The position numbers and the translations under genes are program-made. The notes under the pieces were generated by a model. That model had not been told where the DNA came from, did no database searches, and saw only the letters and a list, made by a program, of their open reading frames with translations. Source: Henricia sp. BOLD:AAB3569 (Eukaryota; Echinodermata; Asteroidea; Spinulosida; Echinasteridae). Taken from it: a DNA stretch of 64,000 nucleotides. This document shows positions 1 through 11,608 of the stretch, one piece after another. Position 1 is the first letter of the stretch; each line of letters begins with the position of its first letter. The stretch is from positions 558,001-622,000 of the forward strand of contig JBBELK010000372.1 in NCBI GenBank assembly GCA_037783545.1. The letters are read 5' to 3'.

Positions 1-1620
1 AATTGCTTGACATTTTCCAATAACATGTTTGTCCATATTTGTGGTTTGGGGGTTCACTTTGATTTTTACGTAGACATTAGAACCCCGGGAAACACATACC
101 AACCCCCATGTGCTGCCATAACAATCTAAATTGTGCTGATTTGAAGTGAAGCACAGTGTTTATTTGAGTGTGTTTATTTTTTGTTTTAGTGCACATCACT
201 CATTATAAGTCTGAGTGACACAAAAAAACGATTACTCGGGTTAAAAATGTCATTCCCACTGCAAATCTTGGGGTTATGAAATACCCGGGTAATTTTTCCG
301 GGTAATTTTTTTGCTTAAAACCTTGGGCCTTTTCCCAATAGAACGTCAAACCCCGGGGCGAACTTGCCCCAGTGCCAGCCGGGGGCCGCCCCGGGGTGAC
401 ATGTTATTTTTTACCCTCACCCCCCTCCCCCGAGTTCAACCCCGCGTCTTTTCACTGTTGTCTTTCTCAAACCACACATATTTCGCGAGCTCGCCCCGGG
501 GATCAGCACCCTCCATTTTCCACTTGAGCAAGTTGGTCCCCGGGCGAACGCTTATCAAGTAGAATTTCTTGTCCAGTTTTAGTTGCTTTTGTATTTCGGC
601 GTCCTCCCAAATTTCCTCATCCCCCAGAATTGCCTTTCAGCTGACGTCTTTTTCTGCGACATACCTGAGGTATAAGCTGATAAAAGTGATATTCGTACTG
701 GGCAATGGAATCCCAAAAACATGAAATATGGACTAGTGGGAAAGGCCTCTTGTGTACAAAACATATCAGACAGGCTGAACATTTTCCGTTTCCTTATAAA
801 ATCTTAACTTTTTCTCACTCCTAATTTTTCCCCCCATAAAATCTGCACTTACTAATGATGAGTCATTTTAACAAAAAAAAAAATTGTGATCAACTCCTCA
901 ACTCCTACCAAAAAAGACAAAAACAAAGAAAATTGCCCTCGTTTTTAAAGTGCAACATTTTGAAACAAGATAACACATTTTTTGTTGTTCGAAATGCACA
1001 CATTTTTAAGTTGTGACATGGCCTCGACTGTCTGCATAATTATCCCTGACCCAAATTCCATAACACTACAGGACTGTTTTGTCTGTCGATAACACAGACT
1101 AATGCTCCCGACATCCCGAGATTGTAGCTAATCCTCGCTTGTATCCTCAATCAGCCTACAGCATTTGCAGCTGTTACAAAACGTTCACTTGCACTGTCCT
1201 TCTCCTTTGAACGTTGTTGAACTTGTTCGCATCCAACGAAATATACACAGTGTTTATGTGTGTTAGTCTGAACTTGAGACACCCAACACAGGCATGGTGG
1301 GGTTAAGTTCACCCGCGACCTCGTAACATTTGTACGTTTCGTGACAGTGAGCAATCTTGTTGCACGTATTCAGAAAGAAAACAGACCTATAAAAAAAGAC
1401 GGGTTTAATTTTTATGGAACATGGGGTAAACACACCAGCAAATATGGGATGCAAGTGTTTGGTTCATATAGTTTATACCTGCTGACTTCGGTTGGTGAAA
1501 GTATTGCTGACCATTAGTCATGAACAATAAGCAGTTTATGTATTTTTACAATAAATTGTAACAAATGGTGCAATACCATTGCCGAATGGTTTGGTTCATT
1601 GTCTCACGAACTTTTGGTCT
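1..1620. other. intergenic stretch, no gene seen
   Basis: I see no exon with convincing splice sites and protein similarity here. The part from about 240 to 550 is rich in CCCGGG/CCCCGGGG words and short T runs, which looks like degenerate repeat DNA. The longest open frame there (311-562) is low-complexity and has no recognisable domain. Confidence 0.6.
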
Positions 1621-1737
1621 CAATAGACCCTCTGCACGAGCGGCCATGCACGAGTAGGCAGTTTGTCGATCTATTGTAACATCAATTAAATATGAAAACA
1701 TGTCCCCTGTCATGGTCGCCGGTGCAAAGGGTCTATT
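1621..1737. mobile_element. hairpin MITE, family F copy 1
   Basis: The left end reads CAATAGACCCTCTGCACGAG and the right end GGTGCAAAGGGTCTATT, an imperfect inverted repeat. The same element recurs at 9029-9175, 27044-27193 and, split, at 8107-8790. This copy has lost part of its left half. It is noncoding. Confidence 0.75.
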
Positions 1738-1824
1738 TGATAAAACTCATAATTACATGTTTTCAGCTTTAGCGGCATGCTAAGGGCGCTGTCTTTTCAC
1801 AAACCTGCAGCTAAGAGCATGTTA

Positions 1825-2274
1825 TACCCCGTTTACACTCGATTCGCCTTTGCCGAATCGAACTCCGCAATTTCCAAAAAGGGGAGTTGAAGCCGGGTAG
1901 GCACTAAGTGTAAACGCAAAAGGTGAATTGGAAAAGGCGGATCAGACCCGGGTCTGATTCGCCTTTTTCAAGTCACCTTTGGGGTAGGGTTGAACCCTGC
2001 AATCGTCAAGGTCGCTTGTAGTGTAAACGCTACCCGAATACAGATTCGGCAATTTGAGTGTAGTAGATTTAATTGACCAATCTGGCACTAGTGCAGCAAC
2101 ACCTAACAGCTCACGCATGCGCTGCAGTTACATTTAGTGGTGACTTTTGCGGTTTCTGAAGCGAGTTGAATCGATTTGGGGTGTAGTGTAAACGCGTCAA
2201 ATGTTCAGTTTTGTGGTCGCAATAAAAATGCTGGATTTGTATTTACCTTTGCCGATTCGAGTGTAAACGCGGTG
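1825..2274 (+). mobile_element. MITE family A copy 1 (CACC..GTTTACACTCG ends)
   Basis: The ends are inverted copies of CACCNCGTTTACACTCGA with one mismatch at the first base. The element is flanked by TTA at 1822-1824 and TTA at 2275-2277, a 3-bp target duplication. Inside are further GTGTAAACGC words and the palindrome GACCCGGGTC. Full copies lie at 20250-20743 and 62860-63353 and a truncated one at 19430-19822. The 3-bp TTA site fits PIF/Harbinger-type elements, but no transposase is present, so that class is inferred. Confidence 0.85.
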
Positions 2275-2691
2275 TTAGGGAATTTTGCATTTTGATACCT
2301 TGACAGAGATTTGTGTATCAGTCCTGTCAAAATTTAATAGTCTCGCCGAAAGATTTTATGTGGAATGTGGGTTTTACTGTGTTAAAACACACTTTTGTTT
2401 AGAGTAGCTAAATATCAGAAAACATAGCAACAGCATGAATAGTATGTAAACTTCTCATACAGAAAGTGCATTGGGAGTTCTATCGGTTCTGAAATGCGCT
2501 ATATAAGAACTGCCTATTATTATCACCAACTCTCCTTTAAAAGTGAAACATTTTGGGTGCCAGCCACAGTGCAAATAACTACATGTAATTAAGGTGTGCA
2601 CAAAGTGATGCTAAAAATTTTAACTTTAAACTTACTATTTGGTCTTGTCCCTAGACTTCTAATCACCTTCCTTGTGTTTTTCTTATGGCAG
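2275..2691. other. AT-rich stretch before the coiled-coil exon
   Basis: Probable intron sequence of the gene whose exon starts at 2692. The last 40 bases are pyrimidine-rich and end in GGCAG, a reasonable acceptor. Nothing else is recognised. Confidence 0.45.
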
Positions 2692-2778
2692 GACCTTGAA
2701 GTAGTTGATGAGGAATTGGACCGATCTAGAGAAGAGAACCGTGCATTAAACAAGGCAATGTCCAACCTACGAAGTTAA
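2692..2778 (+). CDS. terminal exon of an unrecognised coiled-coil protein
   Basis: A pyrimidine-rich tract and the acceptor CTTATGGCAG precede this frame, which encodes 28 residues ending at TAA 2776-2778. The peptide is charged and heptad-like: it begins DLEVVDEELDRSREENRAL and ends NKAMSNLRS. This fits the C-terminal end of a coiled coil or leucine zipper. The ending loosely recalls leucine-zipper proteins of the PAWR kind, but the match is too short to name. Upstream exons are not recognisable and may lie left of the window. The frame is open across the acceptor from 2596, but that part is hydrophobic AT-rich sequence typical of intron read-through. An alternative is an isolated pseudoexon. 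Confidence 0.5.
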   Translation, partial: DLEVVDEELDRSREENRALNKAMSNLRS

Positions 2779-2954
2779 TTCATCGCGTTGTTAAACCAGC
2801 TACACGTTATTAGGTTAGTAGACTAGCAGAATCGAAATTTTGCCATATTTTTTTATCAGCAACTTTGACTATGAACAGCACATAGTTCATATCTTAGCAG
2901 TATGTGAAATTACATATCCGGTCCCCTATATGTAATTAGGTACATGTAGAAGCT

Positions 2955-3528
2955 GATTTAGCAATATGGCTGTGCAGCATACTGCAACTTTAACTAGAGC
3001 GATCTAGTGCGTCAACTTAAGTTCCTGTGCTAGTACTAGAATGTAGGTTGGATTCCTGGCCGTGACGGGTTGTGGCACCTGTGCCCTTGAGCAAGGCACT
3101 CAACCACACTTGCTCCCATTCCTGTAATTGGCGGTCCCTCCACTGTTGGATGTGGTATATAAATAAAATAAAATAAAATAAAAAACTGCTGCCCAATCCC
3201 CACCAAAATCCGTGTAATAGTTCTTGAGAATTTTACCTTGCATGTGTCATTGGATTTTTTGCAGAATTTGTCCATACAGTTCTCGAAAATCCAGTTTGGA
3301 AGTTAACAACAACGATTGCAAAATGCATGACATGCCATTGTTATTGAATTATAATGGTGGATTTTCGAGAATTATATGGACAAATTCTGCTAAAATCCAT
3401 AGACGCATGCAAGGTACAGTTCTCACGAACCATCAGATGAAGTTTGGTGAGGATTGGGCAGCAGGTTATTTCGCTAGCCATGTTTTAATGTCCGCCTGTT
3501 AAAGTTGCTGCACAACTATATGTACATT
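2955..3528. mobile_element. hairpin MITE carrying a SINE insertion
   Basis: Sequence near 2962-2995 (CTGTGCAGCATACTGCAACT) is an inverted match to 3500-3520. Sequence from 3183 (CTGCTGCCCAATCC) is inverted relative to GGATTGGGCAGCAG near 3450. A further inner pair around 3226-3290 and 3355-3425 also matches. The SINE at 3040-3186 interrupts the left arm. Confidence 0.7.
3040..3186 (+). mobile_element. SINE 3' part with AAATA tail
   Basis: It contains GGCACCTGTGCCCTTGAGCA, the same module as the fuller tRNA-headed SINE at 48239-48600. It ends in a tandem AAATA microsatellite (3160-3183), a typical retroposed tail. The tRNA-like head is missing, so it is 5' truncated. Confidence 0.75.
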
Positions 3529-3536
3529 TGTATATG

Positions 3537-4462
3537 GGTAATTCCCAAAATTAAGAGTCCAAAACGTTTGGTGTCCCAGTTATGTACGACACCCTGTGCA
3601 TCCAAAATCACCATTCATGATCACAGATTCTCAGTAATAGACTGTGGCCTGTGATTACAGGGGACAGCACCAATTTCTTGAATATTTTGTTCTGTGATTA
3701 CTGACAAATAGCTGAAACAAAAGACCATAAAGGCTCATAATTTGTTCCATTATATTGAATAGCAATTGGTGTCCTGGGTTACCTATGCCATTGAAAATTA
3801 GCTGTAGAATGAGTTTACATTAACCTTGGTGTCTTATCCACACACAAACATTACATTTAAGTGGCGTTTATGGAAATATTAATAAAAATGTTCTACTGGA
3901 AAACCACTTTCAATCTGTCTATGTATGTTCCCATAGTTCTTGGGGTAGAGTAGTGCCATTGCACTTGAACAAGTCCAACGTGAGCATTATCACTCATCCT
4001 ATTTAGTTTACATTGTATTTACCAGTAAACGTGCAAGATTATTTCTTTTTTGCGGTGGACGAAAACAGTAACATATTCAAAGAGCTGTCATGTTGCTCAA
4101 TTCCGTCATTGAAAACGGTCATTTATTCCTTGTACGTTGAAAAATCAACAGAGGGCAGCATTTAGGTTTTTTCATGAATCAAGCCTACCAACTTTGTTCA
4201 GGTGCAGACTGCCCATTACATGTACATGCCAACAGAGGGCGCAAGTTTATCCTCTATTTATTTTCAACTGGACTAGTGGTGGGCATGCTTCCTCGACTGT
4301 TTTAGAACACGTGCCAACAAAGATAATTAGCACAGACTGTTGTTTATGTACTCACTCTTTGAGATGGAAAGTATTTAAAGAATGTGTCCTGAATTTACAA
4401 AAACAAGATGTAAAATGTAACAGGGGACACCAAAATTGGACCCCTAGTTTATAGAAAGACCC
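3537..4462. mobile_element. inverted-repeat element, family X copy 1
   Basis: The left end reads ATTCCCAAAATTAAGAGTCC and then a GGTGTCCCAGTTA word. The right end reads GGGGACACCAAAATTGGACC followed by AGAAAGACCC. Related copies are at 19826-20137 and 57248-57500. About 0.9 kb, noncoding as far as I can see. Confidence 0.6.
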
Positions 4463-4688
4463 AATTCAACAAACTTCTGTTCTGATCAAGAATTGATATT
4501 TAAAGAAAATTGCCTTTTTTTTTTGAGAGTGTATGTGATATTTGCACTATATAAAATTCATTATTATAATAGGCACAGCTTGTTACAGCTTCGCTATTAA
4601 TTACCAACCAGAAGAGTCCAGTTAGAACAGGTTGCTTTGAAAATTGTCAAGTTCTTGACTCTTTTTCTTTCCTCTCCCTTTCTCCCAG

Positions 4689-4767
4689 GAACAAAGATAG
4701 TGATGTAAATAGCTCAACGGGGAGAAGGAGGTTGGAGTGGACACAGTGCCTTCAAAAATTGTGGTGA
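4689..4767 (+). CDS. candidate alternative terminal exon (weak)
   Basis: A long pyrimidine tract (CTTTCCTCTCCCTTTCTCCCAG) ends at 4688 and is the strongest acceptor-like site in this part of the window. With one base carried in, the frame reads NKDSDVNSSTGRRRLEWTQC and stops at TGA 4765-4767. It could be a further terminal exon of the gene that includes 2692-2778. No donor that would join the two in this phase was found, so the link is speculative. Chance is a serious alternative. Confidence 0.25.
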
Positions 4768-6344
4768 CCTGTTAGTAAGAAAAGTTGCAGCTTTCAACCG
4801 TTGATAATTCAATTTAAATGCACATGTTGTTTGTAGTTCTTCAAATGTGACCAGATCAAGCCAAATCAGTCGGAACTAGGCAGTCCTTATTTTGAGATAT
4901 GGTCCAAAATGTATTTGTAGGGGTGGACAAATCAAAATTCACAAAAAACGGGCAGAAACAGAAACATGAAAATATTCGGATTTTAATGAAATTCAGAAAG
5001 TAAGTGGTATAAAATATGACTTCTTTTTACCCCATCCAGCTTCGATGATTGTCAAAACTGTTTTTAAAAAAGTCATTATTTGACAGTGTTCAAACGAGTA
5101 ACTTTTTACACGTATTTTTAACCAAAGGTCGTACTCACATGGAGTTTTCACTAAAACGTGTAACAATCCAAAAATTGACGCGGCCTTTTTCAGACTGATT
5201 TTGTTTAATTGCACTACAAATTCGACACACGTGATCCATTTTGGGCACACTATTTTCATAGTTTACAAACAACGCCTGTAATACATTTATTTGCGCCGGA
5301 AGTTTCTTGAAAATGCAGCTTGTTAGAAACCATGAATTTTATGTGAAAATGGAAAAAAAGGCAAAGTTTTGTAGATTAAATGGCTTTAAAGTTCTGAGCT
5401 GTTAATTTAAGTCATTTCGGAAAGTGACATTTTAGTCAATTTATTAGATTCAAAAGCTTGTGTTCAGTCTTTTGATACAAAACTTGAGTCAAATAGAGTA
5501 ATTTGTACCTACCAGTGACTTAGAGGTAAGTTGCCAAAAATTGTGACTCAAGTCACTACAACCCTGTATGGCTGTGATAATTTTTAAACCATTTTTTATC
5601 ATTGTGTGTGGAATTTTTAAGCTTCTTCCTATCAACACCAATTAGCAATCAGTGCAGAGCGTGATCCCAAACTGGTAAACACTGGATGAAAATTTCAAAA
5701 TTTCTTGTATTAATCAAAATAATACCTCAAACGGCAAAGAAATATCCATATTTTACAATCATATTACAAAAATTAACATAATAAATTTAGCTGGGCACAC
5801 TGTGCCATCACATTTTCATAAAAATAGTTGAAAATGCATGTACAAAATTGTAGTTTGTCAATTTTATTGACTGTCTGTCCCTCGCGCATAAAAACAACCT
5901 TTGCATGAAACTGTAAAGTCAATTTCAACATGTGATAAACTGGGTGTGTGTATTAATATCAGTAGCAGGTAAACATACAGGTTCACTTTAGTTTTCATTT
6001 GTTGTTGGCTAAGGAATGGCATTTGTCTCTTGAATTCCGTCCCTCGCGTAATTGGATCACGCTCTGCATGAGATGTGGCAGAGCTAACCTTTTTTTCCCA
6101 TTGTGTCCCAAGCATCTATTTAAGCCCAGTGTATCATTTGCAGTTTGTTTAATCAGTGTCCAAAATGATTGTGTGATGTATGGTCTGAATCAATTTCTGC
6201 TTCTGAAAGTCAGGTTTAATTTAAACCAGACTTGAAAATACAGGCCCATGTGTTTGCAATGCACCCATATACTGCCAAAGTACATGAAAATATTACCCAA
6301 AAAATGAATGTGCACACTCGTTTCTATAAAACCATCTTCTGTTA
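4768..6344. other. AT-rich intergenic stretch
   Basis: No gene seen. An inverted pair, CAGTGCAGAGCGTGATCC near 5655 and GGATCACGCTCTGCATGAGA near 6053, suggests an old hairpin element between them. The remainder is anonymous AT-rich sequence. Confidence 0.5.
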
Positions 6345-6836
6345 AGCCTAGCGTACATCGACATTGCAACTGGAAGCAACTCAACTGATCAGTTGCTGTC
6401 GATGTGTGCGTAGTGTGCACATCGACAGAAACTGATTAGTTCCACAACTACCGGCAACTGGGAGCATCCAGCTATATCTACATTTCCAGAGCGCGCACAT
6501 CGACACAGCAACTCGGTAAAGCGCAGAGTGCATTGCCCTTGCAACTGTGCTTGCAGTTGCTGTCGATGTGCGCACTTGTGATGAGATGCACGCGAGCAAC
6601 TGGCAGCAACTAGTTGCAAGTACGCGTACATCGACGCAACTGGGTACAACTAGTTGCCAATAAGTAGTACATGAGCAACTCGCGGCAACTGGGATTTTTT
6701 CAGTTGTCGGTAGTTGCAAGTGCGCGTACATCGACCTTTTTGAGCAACTGATCAGTTGCTCCCAGTTGCTCCCAGTTGCCGAAAATACCAGTTGCCACTA
6801 GTTGCTTCCAGTTGCAAGGTCGATGTATGCTAGGCT
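6345..6836. mobile_element. MITE family D copy 1 (CAACTGG-rich)
   Basis: The terminal inverted repeats begin AGCCTAGCGTACATCGAC and AGCCTAGCATACATCGAC. The element is flanked by TTA at 6342-6344 and 6837-6839. The interior is built almost wholly from variants of CAACTGGGAGCAACTAGTTG and its complement. The second copy is at 40012-40496. Confidence 0.9.
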
Positions 6837-7001
6837 TTACTCTTTTTTTTTTCTCAAAAAGATACCACCTCGGGTGGAATAACGTCACAGAGTATTTGGT
6901 ACCATTGCTCTAATCACTTGATACATACAATCGATACAATCGTAATATTTTGAATTACTTCAAATGATACAATGGGTCTTTAAACATATTAGAGTTGTTT
7001 G

Positions 7002-7096
7002 TAAGGCTGGATTCGAATTAGTGGCTGTGGCTGTGGCTGTCGGTGTCCGCGCATAGCAACAGCCACAGCCAAAGCCACTAATTCGGATCCAACCTA
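7002..7096. mobile_element. short hairpin MITE
   Basis: The left arm (GGATTCGAATTAGTGGCTGT then a repeated GGCTGT word) pairs with the right arm ending CCACTAATTCGGATCC. About 95 bp, noncoding. Only one copy was noticed. Confidence 0.7.
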
Positions 7097-8106
7097 AGTC
7101 GGGGTGGAATACAGTGGCCTTTATATATGGATTTGCCAGTTATAGTTCTACTGCCAACTTGATTTGGGTTCAAATTTCAAAGATAAAACTTATTTTGCAA
7201 ATTTATGCCACAATGGAATTATATATTTAAAGACGAATGCTGTGCAGACTTTGTATTTGGCCGACATCTGTTGACAAAAATGGGAAGTGAATTAATGAAT
7301 GATGTAGCGAGTTTAAAAAACTAAAAACCACAATGTTTCTTCCACAAAAAAAACATTTTGTATACTGTATGAAATGCACAATCGGGTACATATAGGTAGT
7401 CTTTCTCAGATAATTAGCCTTCACCAAGAACCGTGCTTTCGAATTTTTTATAAAGAAAATTGCTCTGCCGTGTGTGTTCCATAAAACAGAAAACAATTTA
7501 CATGTATTAACAGTAGGGTTTTTCTAGTTTGTGCACACACGACACTAACAGACTTCCATAATGTATTTTCACAAAAAAAATGGGATTGTTCAAGACATGT
7601 AAAATTCATGGGATATATTTGTGCCTTTTACCAAATAGTGTCAAGCTTTCAGATTTGTTGGTGTGGTAAGTAAGGTTACGTAGTGAAGAGATACCAATAA
7701 TTATAGTGAATGTTTTAAATCTGTGAAGCATACTGAAGTTATGTTCAGCCTTATAGGTTACTTGGATGTTCATTATCTTAGAATCCTACTTTTTTTCAAA
7801 CCAGCACAAAGTTTTTCTTCCATATTTTTACAAAATGATTTAGATGCAGACAAGGTTTAGTTCTATAACTCGGTAGGCTAGTGATGTTTTTTATGTAACT
7901 AGCAATTAAAGGCACATACACACTGCATTCACACCTTAAATTCACAAAAGTTAGAGTTTATTTCAACTGCAAAATTTGAGGTCAAATTCGTGATCATATT
8001 TGCAAGAAATATGAACTGCAGGCATGAAAAATGAACAAAAGTCTTCCTCTTAAATTGGACAGGAAAATTTAAAATAAATTATTTGGGTTTTTGCCTCTTT
8101 GCACAG
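7097..8106. other. AT-rich stretch, nothing recognised
   Basis: No exon, RNA gene or clear repeat was recognised between the hairpin at 7002-7096 and the split family-F element. Confidence 0.5.
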
Positions 8107-8790
8107 GTGGCTATGACAGGCCAGGGGCAGTCACACTGTCACTGTGGATCTATTGTCACATCATTTAAAGGGCCCCTTATTTAGGATTTTTATCACTGAA
8201 ATATATGCTTTAAAACCACTCTACTCAGTTAAAGTCATAAAAATCCTATTTGGAGCTTGCTTTGGGGGTTAAAACAAAGGTTTTTAGTTTTTATGCTAAT
8301 GAAAATATGCATATTCATGACCAAGGTCACGACGTCACAAGAGGCAAACACAGGAAAATCACATTGAACTGTGCACAAAAGATTCCACTTTTTTCTCAAT
8401 TTTCCTGAAACTTTTGTAATCCATGGCTGTTTGAGTTTGTTTTACATGTTGCCTGCTGTAAGCCATGACAAAACTGGGGGTAGAAACTGCAGCAATTTGC
8501 CACAAGTCCAACTTGAAGTCTTATGTTTTTTCTTAACTTTTCCCTTCTGTCTTCCTTATGTGATGCACTCAAAACAGCGCCCTCTGTCTGTAATTTATTG
8601 CAATGAAATCTTCGAAGTTGAAAAATGACACTTTTTATTGATTTTACATCTAAACAAACAATAGTATGTCTTGCTGAATAAGTAATCCGTCATTATGAAG
8701 CAAAGCTTAGGCACAAAGTTGTTTAGGATGTCACAGGCCCTTTAAATATGAAAACTTGTCCCCTGGCATGGCCGCCAGTGCAACAAACAG
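8107..8790. mobile_element. MITE family F copy split by a later insertion
   Basis: The left half (8107 to about 8168, with GGGGCAGTCACACTGTCACT and GGATCTATTGTCACATCATT) and the right half (8746-8790, TATGAAAACTTGTCCCCTGG) together rebuild a family-F element. The intact copy at 27044-27193 has these halves adjacent. The insert is the family-G element at 8169-8741. Confidence 0.8.
8169..8741 (+). mobile_element. MITE family G copy 1, TTAA target
   Basis: The element runs from AGGGCCCC to GGCCCT and is flanked by TTAA at 8165-8168 and 8742-8745. The empty site is visible in other family-F copies as CATTTAAATATG, so the duplicated target is TTAA. A second, inverted copy lies at 32550-33023 beside exon 4 of the MICAL gene. 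A TTAA target with AGG ends suggests Kolobok- or piggyBac-type mobilisation, which is inferred. Confidence 0.88.
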
Positions 8791-9028
8791 GTCTATTACT
8801 TGTTATAAGCAGAATGTTATTTTAAACAATGTTCTTTTTATCGAAGTTCAACATGTTCAACGTATTTGTGTATTCCATTATTTCCATGTGAGGTATTCAT
8901 GTATCTATTACCAGTTGGAACTAGTGTTCTGTATAGGAAGTTGGACATTGGCTAAGTTATTGAATTTACTGATTGATTAATACTGCCAAATACATGTAGT
9001 ACCCCCTGCCCCCTTTGCCATAGTGCTA

Positions 9029-9175
9029 ATAGAGCCTTTGCACGGCGGCCATGACAGGGGGCAGTCACATTGTCACCATGTGTCATGCATGGGTAGGTGT
9101 TTTGTGGTTCTATTGTTACATAATTTAAATAAGAAAACCTGCCCCCTGTCATGGCCGCCGGTGCAGAAGCTCTAT
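9029..9175. mobile_element. hairpin MITE, family F copy 2
   Basis: The ends AATAGAGCCTTTGCACGGCG and GCCGCCGGTGCAGAAGCTCT are inverted repeats. The inner part repeats a GGCCATGACAGGGGGCAG arm in both orientations. Confidence 0.88.
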
Positions 9176-9944
9176 AGCAGCATTATGTTTTTCTTCTAGA
9201 TAATTCTGTAGGCAATTCATATTTTTCAATGAAATCATTTTTTATCCAAAATGACGATGCATTGTGGTATTGTTTAGATGTGTGAGTGTCACCTGCCAAA
9301 CTTTCATAGGCTCCAAACCGAGCATTTTGAAGGAAAGACACAAAAAGTAATGTTGTTTGACGGATTTTAAACGATTCAACAATAGCCCAGTTGTGCTCAT
9401 TTGAACCTTGCGAGTCAAACTAACTGCCAAAAATGGGGAGTGGGGGGAGGGGGATGGGGGAAATGATTTGATGCACAATCGAAGTACATGTAGCTATTTT
9501 TCCTATTATAGTTTCGTTAGTTTATCGTGTCAAGTGTGGGAAATCAGAGAAAATAATAAAAAAATAAAATAATAAATAAAAAAATAAAATAAAATAATGA
9601 AATAAGCTGTAGAATTTGTAAACACAACAGCAATGCGCTGATATGGGAATAACATTTTCTTGGACTAATTACATTTTTTTTTAAGAACGCTGCTTTTATG
9701 ATACCTATAAAATGCGAAGAAATCTCCGAATTCCCCCCAACAAAACTAGCTCGAAAGAGTGTATATACCGGGTAGTGCCTTGAATAAAGGTCGTTTCATA
9801 AATTTCAGCTCTGGTTGGTGTGTGTGAACACCAACAATTGTGCCATAAAGCTTATTGCCGTGTTGACAAGCAATTTTTAAATTATATTTTAATGTGATTT
9901 TAATTTTTCAAGTAATTGGCCAAAGATTAGTTTAAATTTTTTTT
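9176..9944. other. AT-rich stretch with simple repeats
   Basis: No gene recognised. It has an A/T simple-repeat patch at about 9550-9602 (AATAAAA words). Confidence 0.5.
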
Positions 9945-10287
9945 AAAGGTAGAACACATGATTGGTAAATTATTACAAATAGTTTTGTCTTCCTATGTGA
10001 TTGATGATATGCATGATTAAAACCAATCTGAGTAAAAGTCAGCTCCGTACTTCATCTAACTTTTGAGAAAACAGTAAAAACAAAAAACAACCAAAAAAAC
10101 TTTCCAGTCACTCCGTCTCATGAGACGAAAATCAACTATTTTACTCATTTTTCAAAGAATATAGCACTTCAGACAAAACCAATTCAGGGGAAGTTTTCTA
10201 CCATCATCACGTTTATATTGTGTAAGTTATGTGTAAATCTGTAAACATTTCTGATTTTCGAGATACCAATCATGTGGTCTACATTTA
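9945..10287 (-). mobile_element. MITE family E copy 1
   Basis: It matches copies at 17534-18256, 26491-26938 and 51733-52135 in words such as CAGCTCCGTACTTCATCTAA and GTTATGTGTAAATCTGTAAA. The ends are AAAGGTAGAACACATGATTG and its inverted relative. This copy has only a short middle and lacks the CGCCCC array seen in the others. Confidence 0.8.
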
Positions 10288-10780
10288 GATTTTACCTCTT
10301 TCGTATCAGTTTGTTTTCTTTCTCTAATTTTCAAATTTCTTTCAAGAATTTTGAAGTGATTTGTTTGTGATTTTTCTGAAAAAAAATCCAGGTTTTGAAG
10401 TGTCTTTCTTTTTGGTTTCTAAACCTCACAAATTAGATAGCGTTTGTTGGCACGAATTTTGTTGGCAGAAAATTGTTTTTAAACTTAACTCATTAACAAT
10501 CATCTTTTTTTATATTTATTATTTTACTTTCACGGTGTTTCAATTATTGCATATTTTTTAGTTTTCTGTCTGTCAACTTTAAGGTATTTTTATCTGATGC
10601 TAAGCTCGGCAGCATGTATCCGATCTAAATTAATAACTGTAGCTATTGTAGATACAGAGGCATATATTTTAGTAGTTTTTAACATAAAACATTTTCATTA
10701 AAAAAATAAGTAAATTGTAAGCACTCGCAATCGCTGCACTAAAATTGATCAATGAAGTCACTTTTTCAAATTACCTTGGC
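10288..10780. other. AT-rich stretch, nothing recognised
   Basis: T-rich sequence. The only open frame (10361-10561) is low-complexity and hydrophobic by composition; I do not call it a gene. Confidence 0.5.
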
Positions 10781-10784
10781 TTAA

Positions 10785-11116
10785 AGGAGCGTGACCAGAT
10801 TTTCCCCCAAAAAAACATTGATTTCGTTCTACTTCCCCAAAAATGCTATATATAAGAAGAAAACATGAAATTTGCAATCCCCATTTGGACGTGGAGGCAA
10901 AAAAAGTTGGCATAAATAACTGCACTGCTTTATGGAATGGATAAAATCCTTTACTAAACTTCGATGGATTTTTGACGATATCCTTGGAAATATACGGATT
11001 GAGAGCGTGAAATTTCAGAATGGTAATGAGAAAAATATGACACACGATATAGTACTAAAATATCAACACCCATGACAAAAATAGGCTGGACAAAAGTGTG
11101 ATCTGGTTGTGCTCCT
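10785..11116. mobile_element. MITE family B copy 1, TTAA target
   Basis: The ends AGGAGCGTGACCAGAT and ATCTGGTTGTGCTCCT are inverted. TTAA flanks both sides (10781-10784 and 11117-11120). Other copies are at 12590-12921, 31886-32505, 37125-37448 and 43683-44026, with a fragment at 39967-40008. Noncoding, about 330 bp. Confidence 0.9.
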
Positions 11117-11120
11117 TTAA

Positions 11121-11608
11121 GATAGCAAAAAAAATGAAATTGTGATTTGCTGCAGATCTTCACGTGAGTGGAATTTCACTTGAAATAATGTCATTTTGTT
11201 TTTCTTCTGTAAAAAGTACAAAACTAAAATAAAAATTGCTTTAAAAAAATGTAAAAAAAGAATTAATAATGGTAACATTGCTGGTCACTTGTTAAATCAG
11301 TGTAGAATTATAATAATTTTTGGATTGTAATTATTTTTCTTCACAAAAGTAAAGTGTATTTAAGTGGTGCTGCTGGACTTGTAAGAAATAACCCATAATA
11401 GTTTGGCTTGTTGGAGTTTAGTAGATACTTTATTTTAGGCGAAATAGAAAAGAAATAAATAAATCGATTTATGAAGAAGTTCTTATCAAATGATTCTTAA
11501 TAAAGTGGTGTCACTGCAGATTTGTATCACAATTTTCAAATGGCATGCTCGAAATTTGGCGTGTCTGTGCAATCGCAACGGAGTCGGAATGCAAGGTGTA
11601 CGGCCGGC
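11121..11608. other. AT-rich stretch, nothing recognised
   Basis: No exon or repeat of a family seen elsewhere in the window. Confidence 0.45.

Noticed and set aside
311..562. 83-residue open frame
   Set aside because: It runs over degenerate CCCGGG-rich DNA, has no family similarity, no splice or start context, and its composition is that of the repeat.
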